IMG/VR virus record: IMGVR_UViG_3300004807_000027
Location: 1-55,595 of that record
Strand: one strand, 5' to 3'
Source of the DNA: a virus
DNA: 55,595 nt
Positions 24,829 through 32,210 of the stretch are shown here, in pieces. Within the stretch, counting starts at the first letter, position 1, and each line of letters begins with the position of its first letter. The notes under the pieces were generated by a model. That model was not told where the DNA came from. It made no database searches and was given only the letters and a program-made list of their open reading frames with translations. The position numbers were made by a program, and so were the translations under genes.

Positions 24829-25455
24829 TTATAACTTCCAGCTATCTTTATCATAGTCAAACATAGTAAAAGCTTCTTTAAATTCATTATATATCAACTG
24901 GGCAGTTTCTTCAGTGTAAAACAACCTATAATCCGTATCAGCGCTTAAAAATTGATTATTAACAATGTATTTGTTGTAGTTGTTTAATATAGCAGGAGAT
25001 TTTATATCAATAAAGGGTATTTTTAAAATATCCTCTTTTAAGTTTTCTAATTTAACAAAGTTAGCCTTTATTTTCTTCTTTGTGGTTACAGCTTTAAGAA
25101 TTGTTTCGTAATGAGGGTCATCAAGAAACTTGTAGTTGGCTTTACTAACATAATCTGAAAAATTGGTATTAAATGTGTCAAGGCATCGTTTATCAGTCTT
25201 GCTTAACTCTCTATGCCAATGCCAAAATGACAAGACTCTAGAGTAAGGGTTACGTACATTTAAATATAAACTATAACCTTCTATGTTATCTGGGTAGCAA
25301 AGCGTGTGAGTAGGCATCCATTCAGGACCTATAACTTTACCTTGTTTTTCAAACAATAATGTACCTAAAAATAAACCAACTGACCGTGTACCGTTACGAG
25401 TTGGTAACCACCATATAACTTTATGTTGGTGGGAAATGTTTACATCAGGTAGCAC
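24829..25455 (-). CDS. Sulfotransferase family protein (GTG start)
   Basis: Encodes 208 residues from a GTG at 25455. An ATG at 25497 is in frame, but AAGGAG lies 4 nt before the GTG, and the GTG is only 1 nt past the upstream stop, so I prefer it. VIWWLPTRNGTRSVG (residues 13-27) is the 5'-phosphosulfate loop, and LNVRNPYSRVLSFWHWH is the 3'-phosphate motif of PAPS-dependent sulfotransferases. The remaining 120 residues are helical as in Sulfotransfer-type enzymes. It would transfer sulfate from PAPS to a hydroxyl group, probably on a glycan made by the neighbours. Confidence 0.75.
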   Translation of the reverse strand: MLPDVNISHQHKVIWWLPTRNGTRSVGLFLGTLLFEKQGKVIGPEWMPTHTLCYPDNIEGYSLYLNVRNPYSRVLSFWHWHRELSKTDKRCLDTFNTNFSDYVSKANYKFLDDPHYETILKAVTTKKKIKANFVKLENLKEDILKIPFIDIKSPAILNNYNKYIVNNQFLSADTDYRLFYTEETAQLIYNEFKEAFTMFDYDKDSWKL

Positions 25456-25456
25456 G

Positions 25457-26023
25457 TTACTCCTTGAATACACACCAACTCCACTCTCCACAAGCATATC
25501 TATCGTCTTTTACCCCAAAGAAGTCTTTTACTGCTCTACGCACATCGTCATCATTAGCGGTGTAGTCGTGTCCAGCTATATGTCCTCCTTTTTTTATTTT
25601 AGGGTACCAAGCATGTAAATCGTGCATTACAGCTTCGTATACATGATTAGCATCAATAAAAACAAAATTTAACGATTCATCTGGAAAACGTTTAGCAGCC
25701 TCTACAGAACTCATTCTTAGAGACTCTACTAAATGATCTACAGGTTTAATGTTTTCTTTGTATAAATGCCAAACAAAATCAATAGGTACACTATCTGGGT
25801 CTTTAAGAGACAGCCCGTCTATAGTATAACGGTCCCATACATCTACTGTTGTTAGTTTGATATTTTTTTTAGAATTAGCTATTTCTACAGCCATATAAGC
25901 TGTAGAAGCACCTTGAAAAGCCCCTACCTCTACAAAGTGCGCATTATCATACCGCTCTACCATATGTGTATAAAGCTTAGGAAAGGTAAACCAACCAGGT
26001 ATTCGGTAATGAAAATGTTCCAT
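25457..26023 (-). CDS. Class I SAM-dependent methyltransferase
   Basis: Encodes 188 residues of the Methyltransf_24 type. FVEVGAFQGASTAYMAVEI (residues 30-48) is the SAM-binding motif I, LTTVDVWDR carries the acidic residue that binds the ribose, and LNFVFIDANHVYEAVMHDL and KKGGHIAGHDY are the later strands typical of sugar- and peptide-acting members. The gene lies directly downstream of tRNA-Pro and its stop almost touches the sulfotransferase start, with the Shine-Dalgarno of that gene inside its last codons. The substrate is unknown, but genomic partners suggest a sugar. Confidence 0.85.
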   Translation of the reverse strand: MEHFHYRIPGWFTFPKLYTHMVERYDNAHFVEVGAFQGASTAYMAVEIANSKKNIKLTTVDVWDRYTIDGLSLKDPDSVPIDFVWHLYKENIKPVDHLVESLRMSSVEAAKRFPDESLNFVFIDANHVYEAVMHDLHAWYPKIKKGGHIAGHDYTANDDDVRRAVKDFFGVKDDRYACGEWSWCVFKE

Positions 26024-26060
26024 ATACTAATTTACTAATTATTTGTAATATGCAATAAAT

Positions 26061-26137
26061 TGGTCGGAACGGCGGGATTTGAACACGCGTCATCCTGCTC
26101 CCAAAGCAGGCGGTCTACCAGGCTGACCTACATCCCG
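26061..26137 (-). tRNA. tRNA-Pro (anticodon TGG)
   Basis: Acceptor CGGGATG pairs with CGTTCCG, the anticodon stem CCTGC/GCAGG encloses TTTGGGA, and CCA is encoded. The T-stem has one mismatch (GCGTG against CCCGC). The 5' end is 8 nt from the upstream stop codon. Confidence 0.93.
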
Positions 26138-26145
26138 AGTAAACT

Positions 26146-26415
26146 TTAAAGTAACTTGGTCTTTTCTTTCTTTACGCTTTTTTTTGTATTTTCTGTTAAA
26201 AGCTTACCAGTAGGAGCAATTAACCCCATAACTTGTTCTATAGTTTCCTGTACTTCCCATGTACCGTGAGGTGGGCAATGTACAAATGTAACTTCTTCTA
26301 CAGTAGCATCTTCTCTAGTTATAATGTTACGGTGCATACTCACAATAAAATCAGTGTTAATAACCACTATTTTGTTTCTGTGAGACGGATTTGCGTTAGT
26401 TAAAGATATGAGCAT
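26146..26415 (-). CDS. Unknown small protein (89 aa), FlbD-like pattern
   Basis: Encodes 89 residues. The N-terminal 65 residues (MLISLTNANPSHRNKIVVIN, then CPPHGTWEVQETIEQV) have the strand order of short FlbD-like proteins, in which a Leu/Thr/Asn start is followed by a strand, a variable turn and a final helix. The match is weak and no function is claimed. The C-terminus is Lys-rich. AGTAAATA ends 5 nt before the ATG. tRNA-Pro follows the stop after 8 nt on the same strand. Confidence 0.6.
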   Translation of the reverse strand: MLISLTNANPSHRNKIVVINTDFIVSMHRNIITREDATVEEVTFVHCPPHGTWEVQETIEQVMGLIAPTGKLLTENTKKSVKKEKTKLL

Positions 26416-26454
26416 AATAGTATTTACTTGAGTTTAAAGAGCTTCAACCTGTTA

Positions 26455-26712
26455 TTAAATAGGTACTTTTACTTCGCCTATATTAATAACATTACTGTTT
26501 TTTTGAAATAAAAATACCTTTTTATCTAGACCGTCTTCTGCTTTAAGTTTTTTAGCACTATCAATTGCAGCATTAGAATCGGAATACTTAACAGTGTTAT
26601 CAATATTGCGGCTCCAATTATTATCTTTGCAGTAAAACAGAAACTCTTGTAACACATTTGCTGCATTCATATATCTTACAGAGGTATCGGCTATAATGAA
26701 CTCTGTGTTCAT
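26455..26712 (-). CDS. Unknown small protein (85 aa)
   Basis: Encodes 85 residues with mixed alpha/beta character and no recognised motif; it contains FLFYCKDNNWSRNIDN in the middle and ends in a short beta segment. Its ATG overlaps the stop of the upstream 65-residue gene in a TAATG, so translation may be coupled, and AACAAATA ends 5 nt before the ATG. The upstream gene, this gene and the ClpP-like gene appear to be in one minus-strand group. Confidence 0.6.
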   Translation of the reverse strand: MNTEFIIADTSVRYMNAANVLQEFLFYCKDNNWSRNIDNTVKYSDSNAAIDSAKKLKAEDGLDKKVFLFQKNSNVINIGEVKVPI

Positions 26713-26909
26713 TAACGTATTTGTTGACGTTTTTTAAGATCGTAAACTTGAGTGGTGCCGTCTTTGAGCATTATAGTGGCAGTATCACCACTTATAGATA
26801 CTCCGCCTATACCGGCGGATTTAGCACTTATAGTAAACTTTATTTGACCGGTAAGAGCATCGGTAATGTCTACAGCCCCGTCTTTTTTAATTCTTGCTGA
26901 GTATGCCAT
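26712..26909 (-). CDS. Unknown small beta-rich protein (65 aa)
   Basis: Encodes 65 residues with a simple beta-strand pattern: RIKKDGAVDITDALTG, IKFTISAKSAG, GVSISGDTATIMLKDG and TQVYDLKK. It resembles small phage proteins with a beta-sandwich, but no family is named. An exact TATAAATA ends 5 nt before the ATG, which is good support for a late gene. It is followed by a TAATG overlap with the next gene. Confidence 0.65.
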   Translation of the reverse strand: MAYSARIKKDGAVDITDALTGQIKFTISAKSAGIGGVSISGDTATIMLKDGTTQVYDLKKRQQIR

Positions 26910-26914
26910 AATAA

Positions 26915-26922
26915 TATTTATA
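26915..26922 (-). promoter_or_regulatory. T4-late-type promoter octamer TATAAATA
   Basis: An exact TATAAATA on the minus strand ends 5 nt before the ATG at 26909. It overlaps the stop region of the ClpP-like gene. Confidence 0.5.
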
Positions 26923-27481
26923 AGTTAATTACCCTATATAGTTCTTCTAAAGAGTTAATCATTACATCCGCTAAACCAGCTTCAATAATTTCTACATCTA
27001 CGTAGTGGTGGTATTCTGAAGCAAGACTGTGTTCTTTATGTTTATATCCACATTCTACTAATCTTTGTGCTATATAGTTTTCTCGAGTTTCTTGAAAATC
27101 TATATCGCTCTTTTGTACTTTATGAGGTAGTTCAGATATAGCATAAATAGAACCATGCATCATTGCAACAGCTCCTGGCATTATGATACGTTTACCTTTT
27201 GTACCAGTCGCTAATATAAAGGTACCGGTACTTTGAGCATTAGATGGTACTAATATAGCCACATCGCTTTTTAATAGCTTAAAGGTGTTTGCTAAAAAGA
27301 TACCATCTTCAATATTGCCGCCATCAGAGTTTATAATTAAGAGTATATCTTTATTAGATTTTTTATCTAATGCAAATAACTGTTTAGCTATATCTACTGA
27401 ATTAGATTCAGTGACTTCACCACTAAGAAATATTACTCGATCACTTCCAAGCGTTTTAATTGTTTTTCTATTTGTAGGCAT
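26918..27481 (-). CDS. ClpP-like serine protease
   Basis: Encodes 187 residues with the ClpP/crotonase fold. INSDGGNIEDGIFLANTF is the oxyanion-hole segment, Ser84 in NAQSTGTFILATGTKGKR is the nucleophile, and His109 in VAMMHGS is the base. At the position of the third residue (Asp171 of E. coli ClpP) the sequence reads SEYHHYVDVE, so the usual Asp is not obvious; Asp162 may take its place or the enzyme may be weak. It lies among small unknown genes and is not next to capsid genes, so a head-protease role is not supported. The start overlaps the upstream gene by 49 nt. Confidence 0.8.
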   Translation of the reverse strand: MPTNRKTIKTLGSDRVIFLSGEVTESNSVDIAKQLFALDKKSNKDILLIINSDGGNIEDGIFLANTFKLLKSDVAILVPSNAQSTGTFILATGTKGKRIIMPGAVAMMHGSIYAISELPHKVQKSDIDFQETRENYIAQRLVECGYKHKEHSLASEYHHYVDVEIIEAGLADVMINSLEELYRVINL

Positions 27482-27732
27482 TTGATGTTAATTAAGTTCT
27501 TCTCAACATTTTGAGCAGTTTTAAACTTCATGATAAGGGTATCTGTACGCATATTGACATAGTCTTGTATATCTAAAGGCTTAATGTATCTTAACCCTTC
27601 CTTACCATAAAAGTCTATACCTTTATCTTTACATTTATCAGCAATAATATCTACTGCTTCAAGTAAAGCGCCCCAACGAGCAAATTCGTACATAGTTATT
27701 TTAGTGTCTGGCATTTTTTCTTTAGTTTCCAT
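27433..27732 (-). CDS. Unknown protein (99 aa)
   Basis: Encodes 99 residues, mostly helical, with MYEFARWGALLEAVDIIADK near the N-terminus and a Lys/Leu-rich coiled-coil-like end. No family is recognised. It overlaps the start of the ClpP-like gene by 49 nt and the end of the upstream membrane protein gene by 11 nt, so all three are likely translated from one message. The long overlap with the protease is unusual but both frames look coding. Confidence 0.6.
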   Translation of the reverse strand: METKEKMPDTKITMYEFARWGALLEAVDIIADKCKDKGIDFYGKEGLRYIKPLDIQDYVNMRTDTLIMKFKTAQNVEKNLINIKCLQIEKQLKRLEVIE

Positions 27733-28147
27733 TTGTTGTCCGGTAAAGGTTTGGTGCAGGTTGATCGTAAATAGGTTCGGTTACAATAGCGGTCTCTGCA
27801 ATTAAATAAACAGAATTTTTTACTTTACAATGTCCACAAGTAAATCGATTTTCTTGCCCTACGCGTACTACTACGTCGTTTTCTCTTTTACAAGAAGCAC
27901 AACCTACTTTAATAGTGTTGAGAGAAAGTATTTCTGCTTCTTTCACCATTAATAGTCTTGTGTCTCGAGCTGCTTTATATTCAAGAAATACATTGAGCAT
28001 ATAAAATGCAACAAATTGTACAATGAATGCTAAACCAGACCACGCAAGAAATGGTTTGCCTAGAAAGTGCGCTATATAACCTACAATTAGAGAAAACGAT
28101 ACCGTTTTAACTAACGATTTAAATAATCTTATTAGTGTCTGTTTCAT
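27722..28147 (-). CDS. Membrane protein with a zinc-ribbon domain
   Basis: Encodes 141 residues from the ATG at 28147; a TTG one codon earlier is in frame. Two hydrophobic segments (FSLIVGYIAHFLGKPFLAW and GLAFIVQFVAFYMLNVFL) form a likely membrane hairpin in the first 60 residues. A four-cysteine zinc ribbon follows: CASCKRENDV and FTCGHCKVKNSV. The C-terminal tail is Pro and Asn rich. The function is unknown; membrane hairpin plus zinc ribbon suggests a small regulator or anchor acting at the inner membrane. Confidence 0.65.
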   Translation of the reverse strand: MKQTLIRLFKSLVKTVSFSLIVGYIAHFLGKPFLAWSGLAFIVQFVAFYMLNVFLEYKAARDTRLLMVKEAEILSLNTIKVGCASCKRENDVVVRVGQENRFTCGHCKVKNSVYLIAETAIVTEPIYDQPAPNLYRTTNGN

Positions 28148-28165
28148 CAACTCTATTAAATAGAG

Positions 28166-28600
28166 TTAACGTCTAGGTGCAAGAGAAAATTTGCTTAAAT
28201 TGGCAGCTAGCTTTTTACACTCTACCATTACACCGTTCAGCTTTTTGCGAAACTCATCAAGCTCACTTTGTTTGCCTTTAAATAGGGGCAGTTTTGAAGC
28301 TTCTCTAGATTTGTTTCTTAAGTCTTGAGCCATTAAATAAAGATCAGCTAATTGCTTAACTGAATCCTGAAAAGGGTAAGGTAAAGCTTCTGGTGTATTA
28401 TCTCTAGCTTTTTGATCTCTAAGAGCTTCAATTTTATTCAAAGTAGGTACTGAATCTCTAGCAAATTCATAAGCGCTTGCTGTCTCACTAGATCCATTAG
28501 ATCCGTTAGAGTAATATGACGATTCCTTAAGTGGTAACTTCTTCTTACCTGTAGTAGAAGCTACTTCGTCTAAAAGTTTTTTAGTTTTTCTTTGTTTCAC
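28166..28600 (-). CDS. Unknown basic helical protein (144 aa)
   Basis: Encodes 144 residues beginning at a GTG (28600), since no ATG gives a comparable frame. The first 50 residues are Lys, Ser and Gly rich and probably disordered; the rest is helical with Lys/Glu/Leu content (LADLYLMAQDLRNKSREASK), like a coiled coil. No family is recognised. The start overlaps the upstream zinc-ribbon gene by 20 nt. Confidence 0.55.
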   Translation of the reverse strand: MKQRKTKKLLDEVASTTGKKKLPLKESSYYSNGSNGSSETASAYEFARDSVPTLNKIEALRDQKARDNTPEALPYPFQDSVKQLADLYLMAQDLRNKSREASKLPLFKGKQSELDEFRKKLNGVMVECKKLAANLSKFSLAPRR

Positions 28601-28775
28601 TGCTGGTAATATTTACGGTTCCAACTAGAAATCTGTTACTGCATCTTGGACAAATCCAATGTGCTTCTGTAACTATGTCTTTACCTCTATTTACCTGTAC
28701 AATGCGTGGATGCACTGCAGGTGTACCGCATGTAGTGCAAGTAGATGGACGTGGTACTACTGTATTTTGTAACAT
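28581..28775 (-). CDS. Small zinc-ribbon protein (64 aa)
   Basis: Encodes 64 residues with two CxxC pairs, STCTTCGTPA (residues 11-20) and WICPRCSNRF (residues 40-49), the plan of a single zinc ribbon. Such small proteins often bind nucleic acid or RNA polymerase, but no function can be assigned. It is downstream of the exonuclease gene (8-nt gap) and overlaps the next gene by 20 nt. Confidence 0.65.
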   Translation of the reverse strand: MLQNTVVPRPSTCTTCGTPAVHPRIVQVNRGKDIVTEAHWICPRCSNRFLVGTVNITSSETKKN

Positions 28776-28783
28776 GTATATAC

Positions 28784-29725
28784 TTACTCAAACCCTTTAA
28801 AATACCCAGTTAATAAATCATCATTAATATTTTTATTAAAGACTGCTTGCCAATCTTTAATTCTGGTGGTTATTGACGGAAATTCAAGATCTTCACATAT
28901 CTGCTTAAATGTTATAAAATCCGGTTTTAACTCTTTTAGTTTCTGTATTTGTTGTTTGTAAAGGTCAATCTCTTCACTATATTGTTCTAAACCGTAAGAA
29001 AGATCCATAAGTTTAAGATTATTGTTTATAATCTCTTCGTGTTCCTTAATAGTACTTTCCAGTTCTAACACACCTTTGTTTTTGTAGTTATTATATGCTT
29101 TAGCTAGTTTAACACCTTTTACTTTACCGTATCCCTCTATACCAGGTATATTATCAGAAGTGTCCCCTACAATAGCCTTATAATAAAGGTATTCTTTAGG
29201 GGTTAAATTAAACTCTTCTTCAAAATTACTAACATCTATTAGCTGCTTTTTGATAGGGTTATAATAGGATATATCCTCTGCAACTAACTGTATAAAGTCT
29301 CTATCAACACTAATAATGATTTTCTTTCCATCAATATTTTTACTTAACCAGCTTATAACGTCATCCGCTTCTAACTTACCAGGGAAAATGTTCCTCACTC
29401 CAAGTGTTTCGGTTAATTTGACAACTCCTTCTGCACTAGCGTAAACATCTTTGTTTCTATCTTGGTCTCTGGTGCCTTTATAAGAACCCTCTGTTAGAGT
29501 GTTTCTAAAATTAGTTTCATTGGTTAGTTTTTTATCCCAAGCAATGTATACATTGTATGCATTAAAATGTTCCACATAAGACTTAACAGTCTTAATAAAC
29601 GTGAACGTGCTACCAACGTTCTCGCCTTTAGAGTTTATTAATAACCGACCGGTATTATTTGCAACCCAGTGAGTACGGTGAAGGGTATTATTCCCGTCGA
29701 TTAAGAGCGTTATTTTTTTGTTCAT
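28784..29725 (-). CDS. 5'-3' exonuclease / RNase H-like flap nuclease
   Basis: Encodes 313 residues of the FEN/PIN superfamily, as in T4 RNase H. The acidic metal-binding residues are visible: LLIDGNN at residues 7-13, LEADDVISW near 115-123, SVDRDF near 139-144, and the helix-hairpin-helix region VGDTSDNIPGIEGYGKVKG. The enzyme removes RNA primers and flaps from lagging-strand fragments with the SSB encoded nearby. The start overlaps the upstream gene by 38 nt. It is the last core replication gene in the minus-strand block. Confidence 0.88.
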   Translation of the reverse strand: MNKKITLLIDGNNTLHRTHWVANNTGRLLINSKGENVGSTFTFIKTVKSYVEHFNAYNVYIAWDKKLTNETNFRNTLTEGSYKGTRDQDRNKDVYASAEGVVKLTETLGVRNIFPGKLEADDVISWLSKNIDGKKIIISVDRDFIQLVAEDISYYNPIKKQLIDVSNFEEEFNLTPKEYLYYKAIVGDTSDNIPGIEGYGKVKGVKLAKAYNNYKNKGVLELESTIKEHEEIINNNLKLMDLSYGLEQYSEEIDLYKQQIQKLKELKPDFITFKQICEDLEFPSITTRIKDWQAVFNKNINDDLLTGYFKGFE

Positions 29726-30002
29726 CAGTAGCTTTAAGGTTATATTCTGCTATGCACACATTATATACCTTTTTAGGTAATACATCTACTGGTTCTAAGA
29801 TTTTATTTTGAATACCCCAATCGAAATCTTTTGCAGCAATTTCCCGGATAAACTTATCCGGTAAGGAAAAGAACACCAATTTGTCTTTACCCTTTTTTAC
29901 CCTTACTAACCATTCGCCTTTGTACTTTCCTTCAAGTACCACATATATGCGACGTTGTTCAGGTAAAAATTGTAATTTTAACTTTTTAATTATTGTGTCC
30001 AT
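29688..30002 (-). CDS. Unknown protein (104 aa)
   Basis: Encodes 104 residues from the ATG at 30002, preceded by the purine-rich GGGGAAGA; an in-frame start at 30029 would lengthen the overlap with the upstream gene. The N-terminal half is beta-rich (LQFLPEQRRIYVVLEG, EWLVRVKKGKDKLVFFSLP) and resembles a small SH3-like or OB-like barrel, followed by a helical end. No family is recognised. It overlaps both neighbours, so it belongs to the replication operon. Confidence 0.55.
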   Translation of the reverse strand: MDTIIKKLKLQFLPEQRRIYVVLEGKYKGEWLVRVKKGKDKLVFFSLPDKFIREIAAKDFDWGIQNKILEPVDVLPKKVYNVCIAEYNLKATDEQKNNALNRRE

Positions 30003-30462
30003 ACGGGTCTTCCCCGTTAGAATTAGCAACGTTCTGGTTAATCTTATACATTACACGTCTAAAACGTTCTAGTAAAGAATCGTATTCAGCTGTATTGCTT
30101 GCAGATACCATTTCAACAGGATTACCGTTAAGATCGTATCCAATAAGCATAAACTGATTCATATACTCTTTCACTTGAGTTTCTAAGCTTTCAATTTCTT
30201 TTTTCTTTTCTTTAACAAAGGAATTTTTCACTTTTGCAAACTCAAGCTGAGTGTGTCTAATAAGCTCTTCAAACTTCTTTTGATCCATTACTACTGGAGT
30301 CATAGGTGATGGAACGTTTAAGTTTAAAGGACTATTAGGTGCTGGTGCAATAGAGCTACTAGGGGCCGCTGTAGAAGACAAAGAAGAGGTATTAGTTGTA
30401 GAAGAATCTACTTTTTTCTTTTTATTATTCTTACCACCAGTTTTTGTATTTTTAGCGGCCAT
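29986..30462 (-). CDS. Unknown protein with disordered N-terminus and coiled coil (158 aa)
   Basis: Encodes 158 residues. Residues 1-55 are Lys, Ser, Thr, Pro and Ala rich and probably disordered. Residues about 60-105 form a charged coiled coil (LEFAKVKNSFVKEKKKEIES). The end is helical. Such proteins may be scaffolds or adaptors, but the function is unknown. It lies 5 nt downstream of the FolE gene and overlaps the next gene by 17 nt. Confidence 0.6.
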   Translation of the reverse strand: MAAKNTKTGGKNNKKKKVDSSTTNTSSLSSTAAPSSSIAPAPNSPLNLNVPSPMTPVVMDQKKFEELIRHTQLEFAKVKNSFVKEKKKEIESLETQVKEYMNQFMLIGYDLNGNPVEMVSASNTAEYDSLLERFRRVMYKINQNVANSNGEDPYGHNN

Positions 30463-30467
30463 TAATA

Positions 30468-31127
30468 TTACTTAGTATCTCGCTCCGCAGAAGCAACAAA
30501 ATCATAAAATTCTTTACGAGTTTGTGGTTCGTTCATAAAATCCCCAGATAACTTAGAAGTAATCATAGCACAACCGTGATGCTTTACACCGCGATGGCAA
30601 GCGCAAGTATGGGTACATTTAAGAATAACTGCTACACCCTGATTGCCTGTGCATAGTTGATCAATAGCTTTATGTATCTGAACCGTTAATCCTTCTTGTA
30701 TTTGAGGACGACGAGCATAATGTTCTACAATACGATTAAGTTTAGAAAGACCAATAACCTGACCGTTTTTATCAGGTATGTAAGCTACATGAGCAACACC
30801 AGTAAAAGATAGGTGATGGTGCGAACACATAGATACAACAGGTATATTCATCTGACTAACAATACCATCATAACCATCTGATGGAAAAGTAGTAATCTTA
30901 GGCGGGCCTTCATAGCAACCTTTAATAAGGTCACATACATATGCTTTAGCTACACGACGAGGTGTATCAGCACTATTGACGTCATTACGCCAATCAATAC
31001 GTAGAGCATCTAGAAATGTTGAATACGCTTCTGCTGCTTTATCAATAATAGCTTTCCTATCTTCTTCTGTAGTAATCATACTACTATTAGCTGTAGGAAG
31101 TGTTGGGTGTTTTACTTCGTTTGACAT
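30468..31127 (-). CDS. folE: GTP cyclohydrolase I
   Basis: Encodes 219 residues from the ATG at 31127; an upstream ATG at 31193 lies inside the preceding gene, and its extra residues look like overlap. The zinc and catalytic segments are intact: [20 protein letters not shown] and [17 protein letters not shown], with QEGLTVQI between them. FolE converts GTP to dihydroneopterin triphosphate, the first step towards folates and 7-deazaguanines. The QueF, DpdN-like and DpdA-like genes further upstream in the same strand make the 7-deazaguanine role more likely than folate synthesis. QueD, QueE and QueC are not in this window. Confidence 0.92.
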   Translation of the reverse strand: MSNEVKHPTLPTANSSMITTEEDRKAIIDKAAEAYSTFLDALRIDWRNDVNSADTPRRVAKAYVCDLIKGCYEGPPKITTFPSDGYDGIVSQMNIPVVSMCSHHHLSFTGVAHVAYIPDKNGQVIGLSKLNRIVEHYARRPQIQEGLTVQIHKAIDQLCTGNQGVAVILKCTHTCACHRGVKHHGCAMITSKLSGDFMNEPQTRKEFYDFVASAERDTK

Positions 31128-31146
31128 ATTAAAAGATTTTACGGAC

Positions 31147-31476
31147 TTAAACTGTTCGCCCGTGGTATAACTCTGATTTGTTGTTGATTCCATATTTTAC
31201 TAAATAGCTTATTATAACCTCAATTGAGTCGGTTTTCAACTTAAAACGTTCAGGAATATATTGTCCTCCGTCATAAAATTCAAAAAAGGTTTCATCAAAT
31301 AATTCTTTGTGATTAACATAACAAGTACAAAATACAGATGCATTGCCTGGGTCAATCATTACTGTCCAGCTACGTGGATCCGCTTCACTATATGCATCAA
31401 AGATCTTATAGACCACGTAACCAGAATCTTTAAGTCTTTTTATGAAATAGCTTTGTGTTGTTATCTTGTTAGCCAT
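31147..31476 (-). CDS. Unknown protein (109 aa)
   Basis: Encodes 109 residues. The sequence has an alternating beta/alpha pattern: [20 protein letters not shown], then a strand [18 protein letters not shown] and a C-terminal helix. No family is recognised. Its ATG overlaps the clamp stop as TAATG, so translation follows that of the sliding clamp. It may be a small partner of the replication proteins. Confidence 0.6.
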   Translation of the reverse strand: MANKITTQSYFIKRLKDSGYVVYKIFDAYSEADPRSWTVMIDPGNASVFCTCYVNHKELFDETFFEFYDGGQYIPERFKLKTDSIEVIISYLVKYGINNKSELYHGRTV

Positions 31477-32210
31477 TATTTTACTAACCCCGATATAATA
31501 AACTTAAACTCTGTTTCTGGTGTAGTTTTAACGTAAAAAGACATGACCTTGAGTTTAAGATTTATACCTACTCTTGCGTTTTCAAACTTAACACCAGACA
31601 ACACTCTAAAAATATCTAGATTAAACGGTATTACTTGAGATAAAGGTTGACCCTCTACTTTATCTACTACTTTAAGAGATATACTATCTGTATTGTCTGT
31701 TTCTTTATCACCTAATTCACAGTACACTCCGTCAGGTTGACCGTAAAGATAAATTTTATTAGTAGTCGTAGCAAAAGCACTAGCTTTAAGAATTTCTTGT
31801 AGTTTTCTGTAATTAATATCAAAAAACGTATCTAGCTCTAATGCTTCTATTTTTTCCTTTTTTAATGCTACTTTAGGTACAGCTGTATCATCTAAGAAAT
31901 GATACTTAAATTGAGTAGTATTAGACTTATATAAAAGATGATTACTATTTATAGTAAAAGTAATATCATCTTCTTCTATACACTCAATAACACGTAAGAG
32001 TTTTTTAATATCCCCTATGTTAAGGGATTGTTCATTATCTATCCCCGTTACATAATTATACTTACCAAGTAATATGATACTGGTGTCAGGTTTATTACAT
32101 ATAGTGTATAAACCATCTTTAGTAACTTTAATAGATGCGACATCAACGGTTTTACTTACAACATTTAAGAAGTTGTCCGCAAAATCTTTTTTAACCAGTT
32201 TGAGTTCCAT
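31476..32210 (-). CDS. Sliding clamp, gp45-like
   Basis: Encodes 244 residues, close to the 228 of T4 gp45. The N-terminal part (LVKKDFADNFLNVVSKTVD) followed by alternating strands, and the second half with a similar strand order ending in EFKFIISGLVK, fit the two-domain plan of gp45-type clamps, which form trimers around DNA and give processivity to polymerase and late transcription. Context supports it: SSB gene upstream and polymerase in the same block. Clamp sequences diverge fast, so the call is not certain. No clamp loader genes (gp44/gp62) were seen here. Confidence 0.65.
   Translation of the reverse strand: MELKLVKKDFADNFLNVVSKTVDVASIKVTKDGLYTICNKPDTSIILLGKYNYVTGIDNEQSLNIGDIKKLLRVIECIEEDDITFTINSNHLLYKSNTTQFKYHFLDDTAVPKVALKKEKIEALELDTFFDINYRKLQEILKASAFATTTNKIYLYGQPDGVYCELGDKETDNTDSISLKVVDKVEGQPLSQVIPFNLDIFRVLSGVKFENARVGINLKLKVMSFYVKTTPETEFKFIISGLVK

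Noticed and set aside
26918-27481. ClpP-like protein as a capsid maturation protease
   Set aside because: No capsid, portal or scaffold genes are near; it sits in a group of small accessory genes.
31128-31193. Longer start for FolE
   Set aside because: The 22 extra residues overlap the coding end of the upstream gene and add nothing typical of GTP cyclohydrolase; the ATG at 31127 follows the upstream stop after 19 nt.
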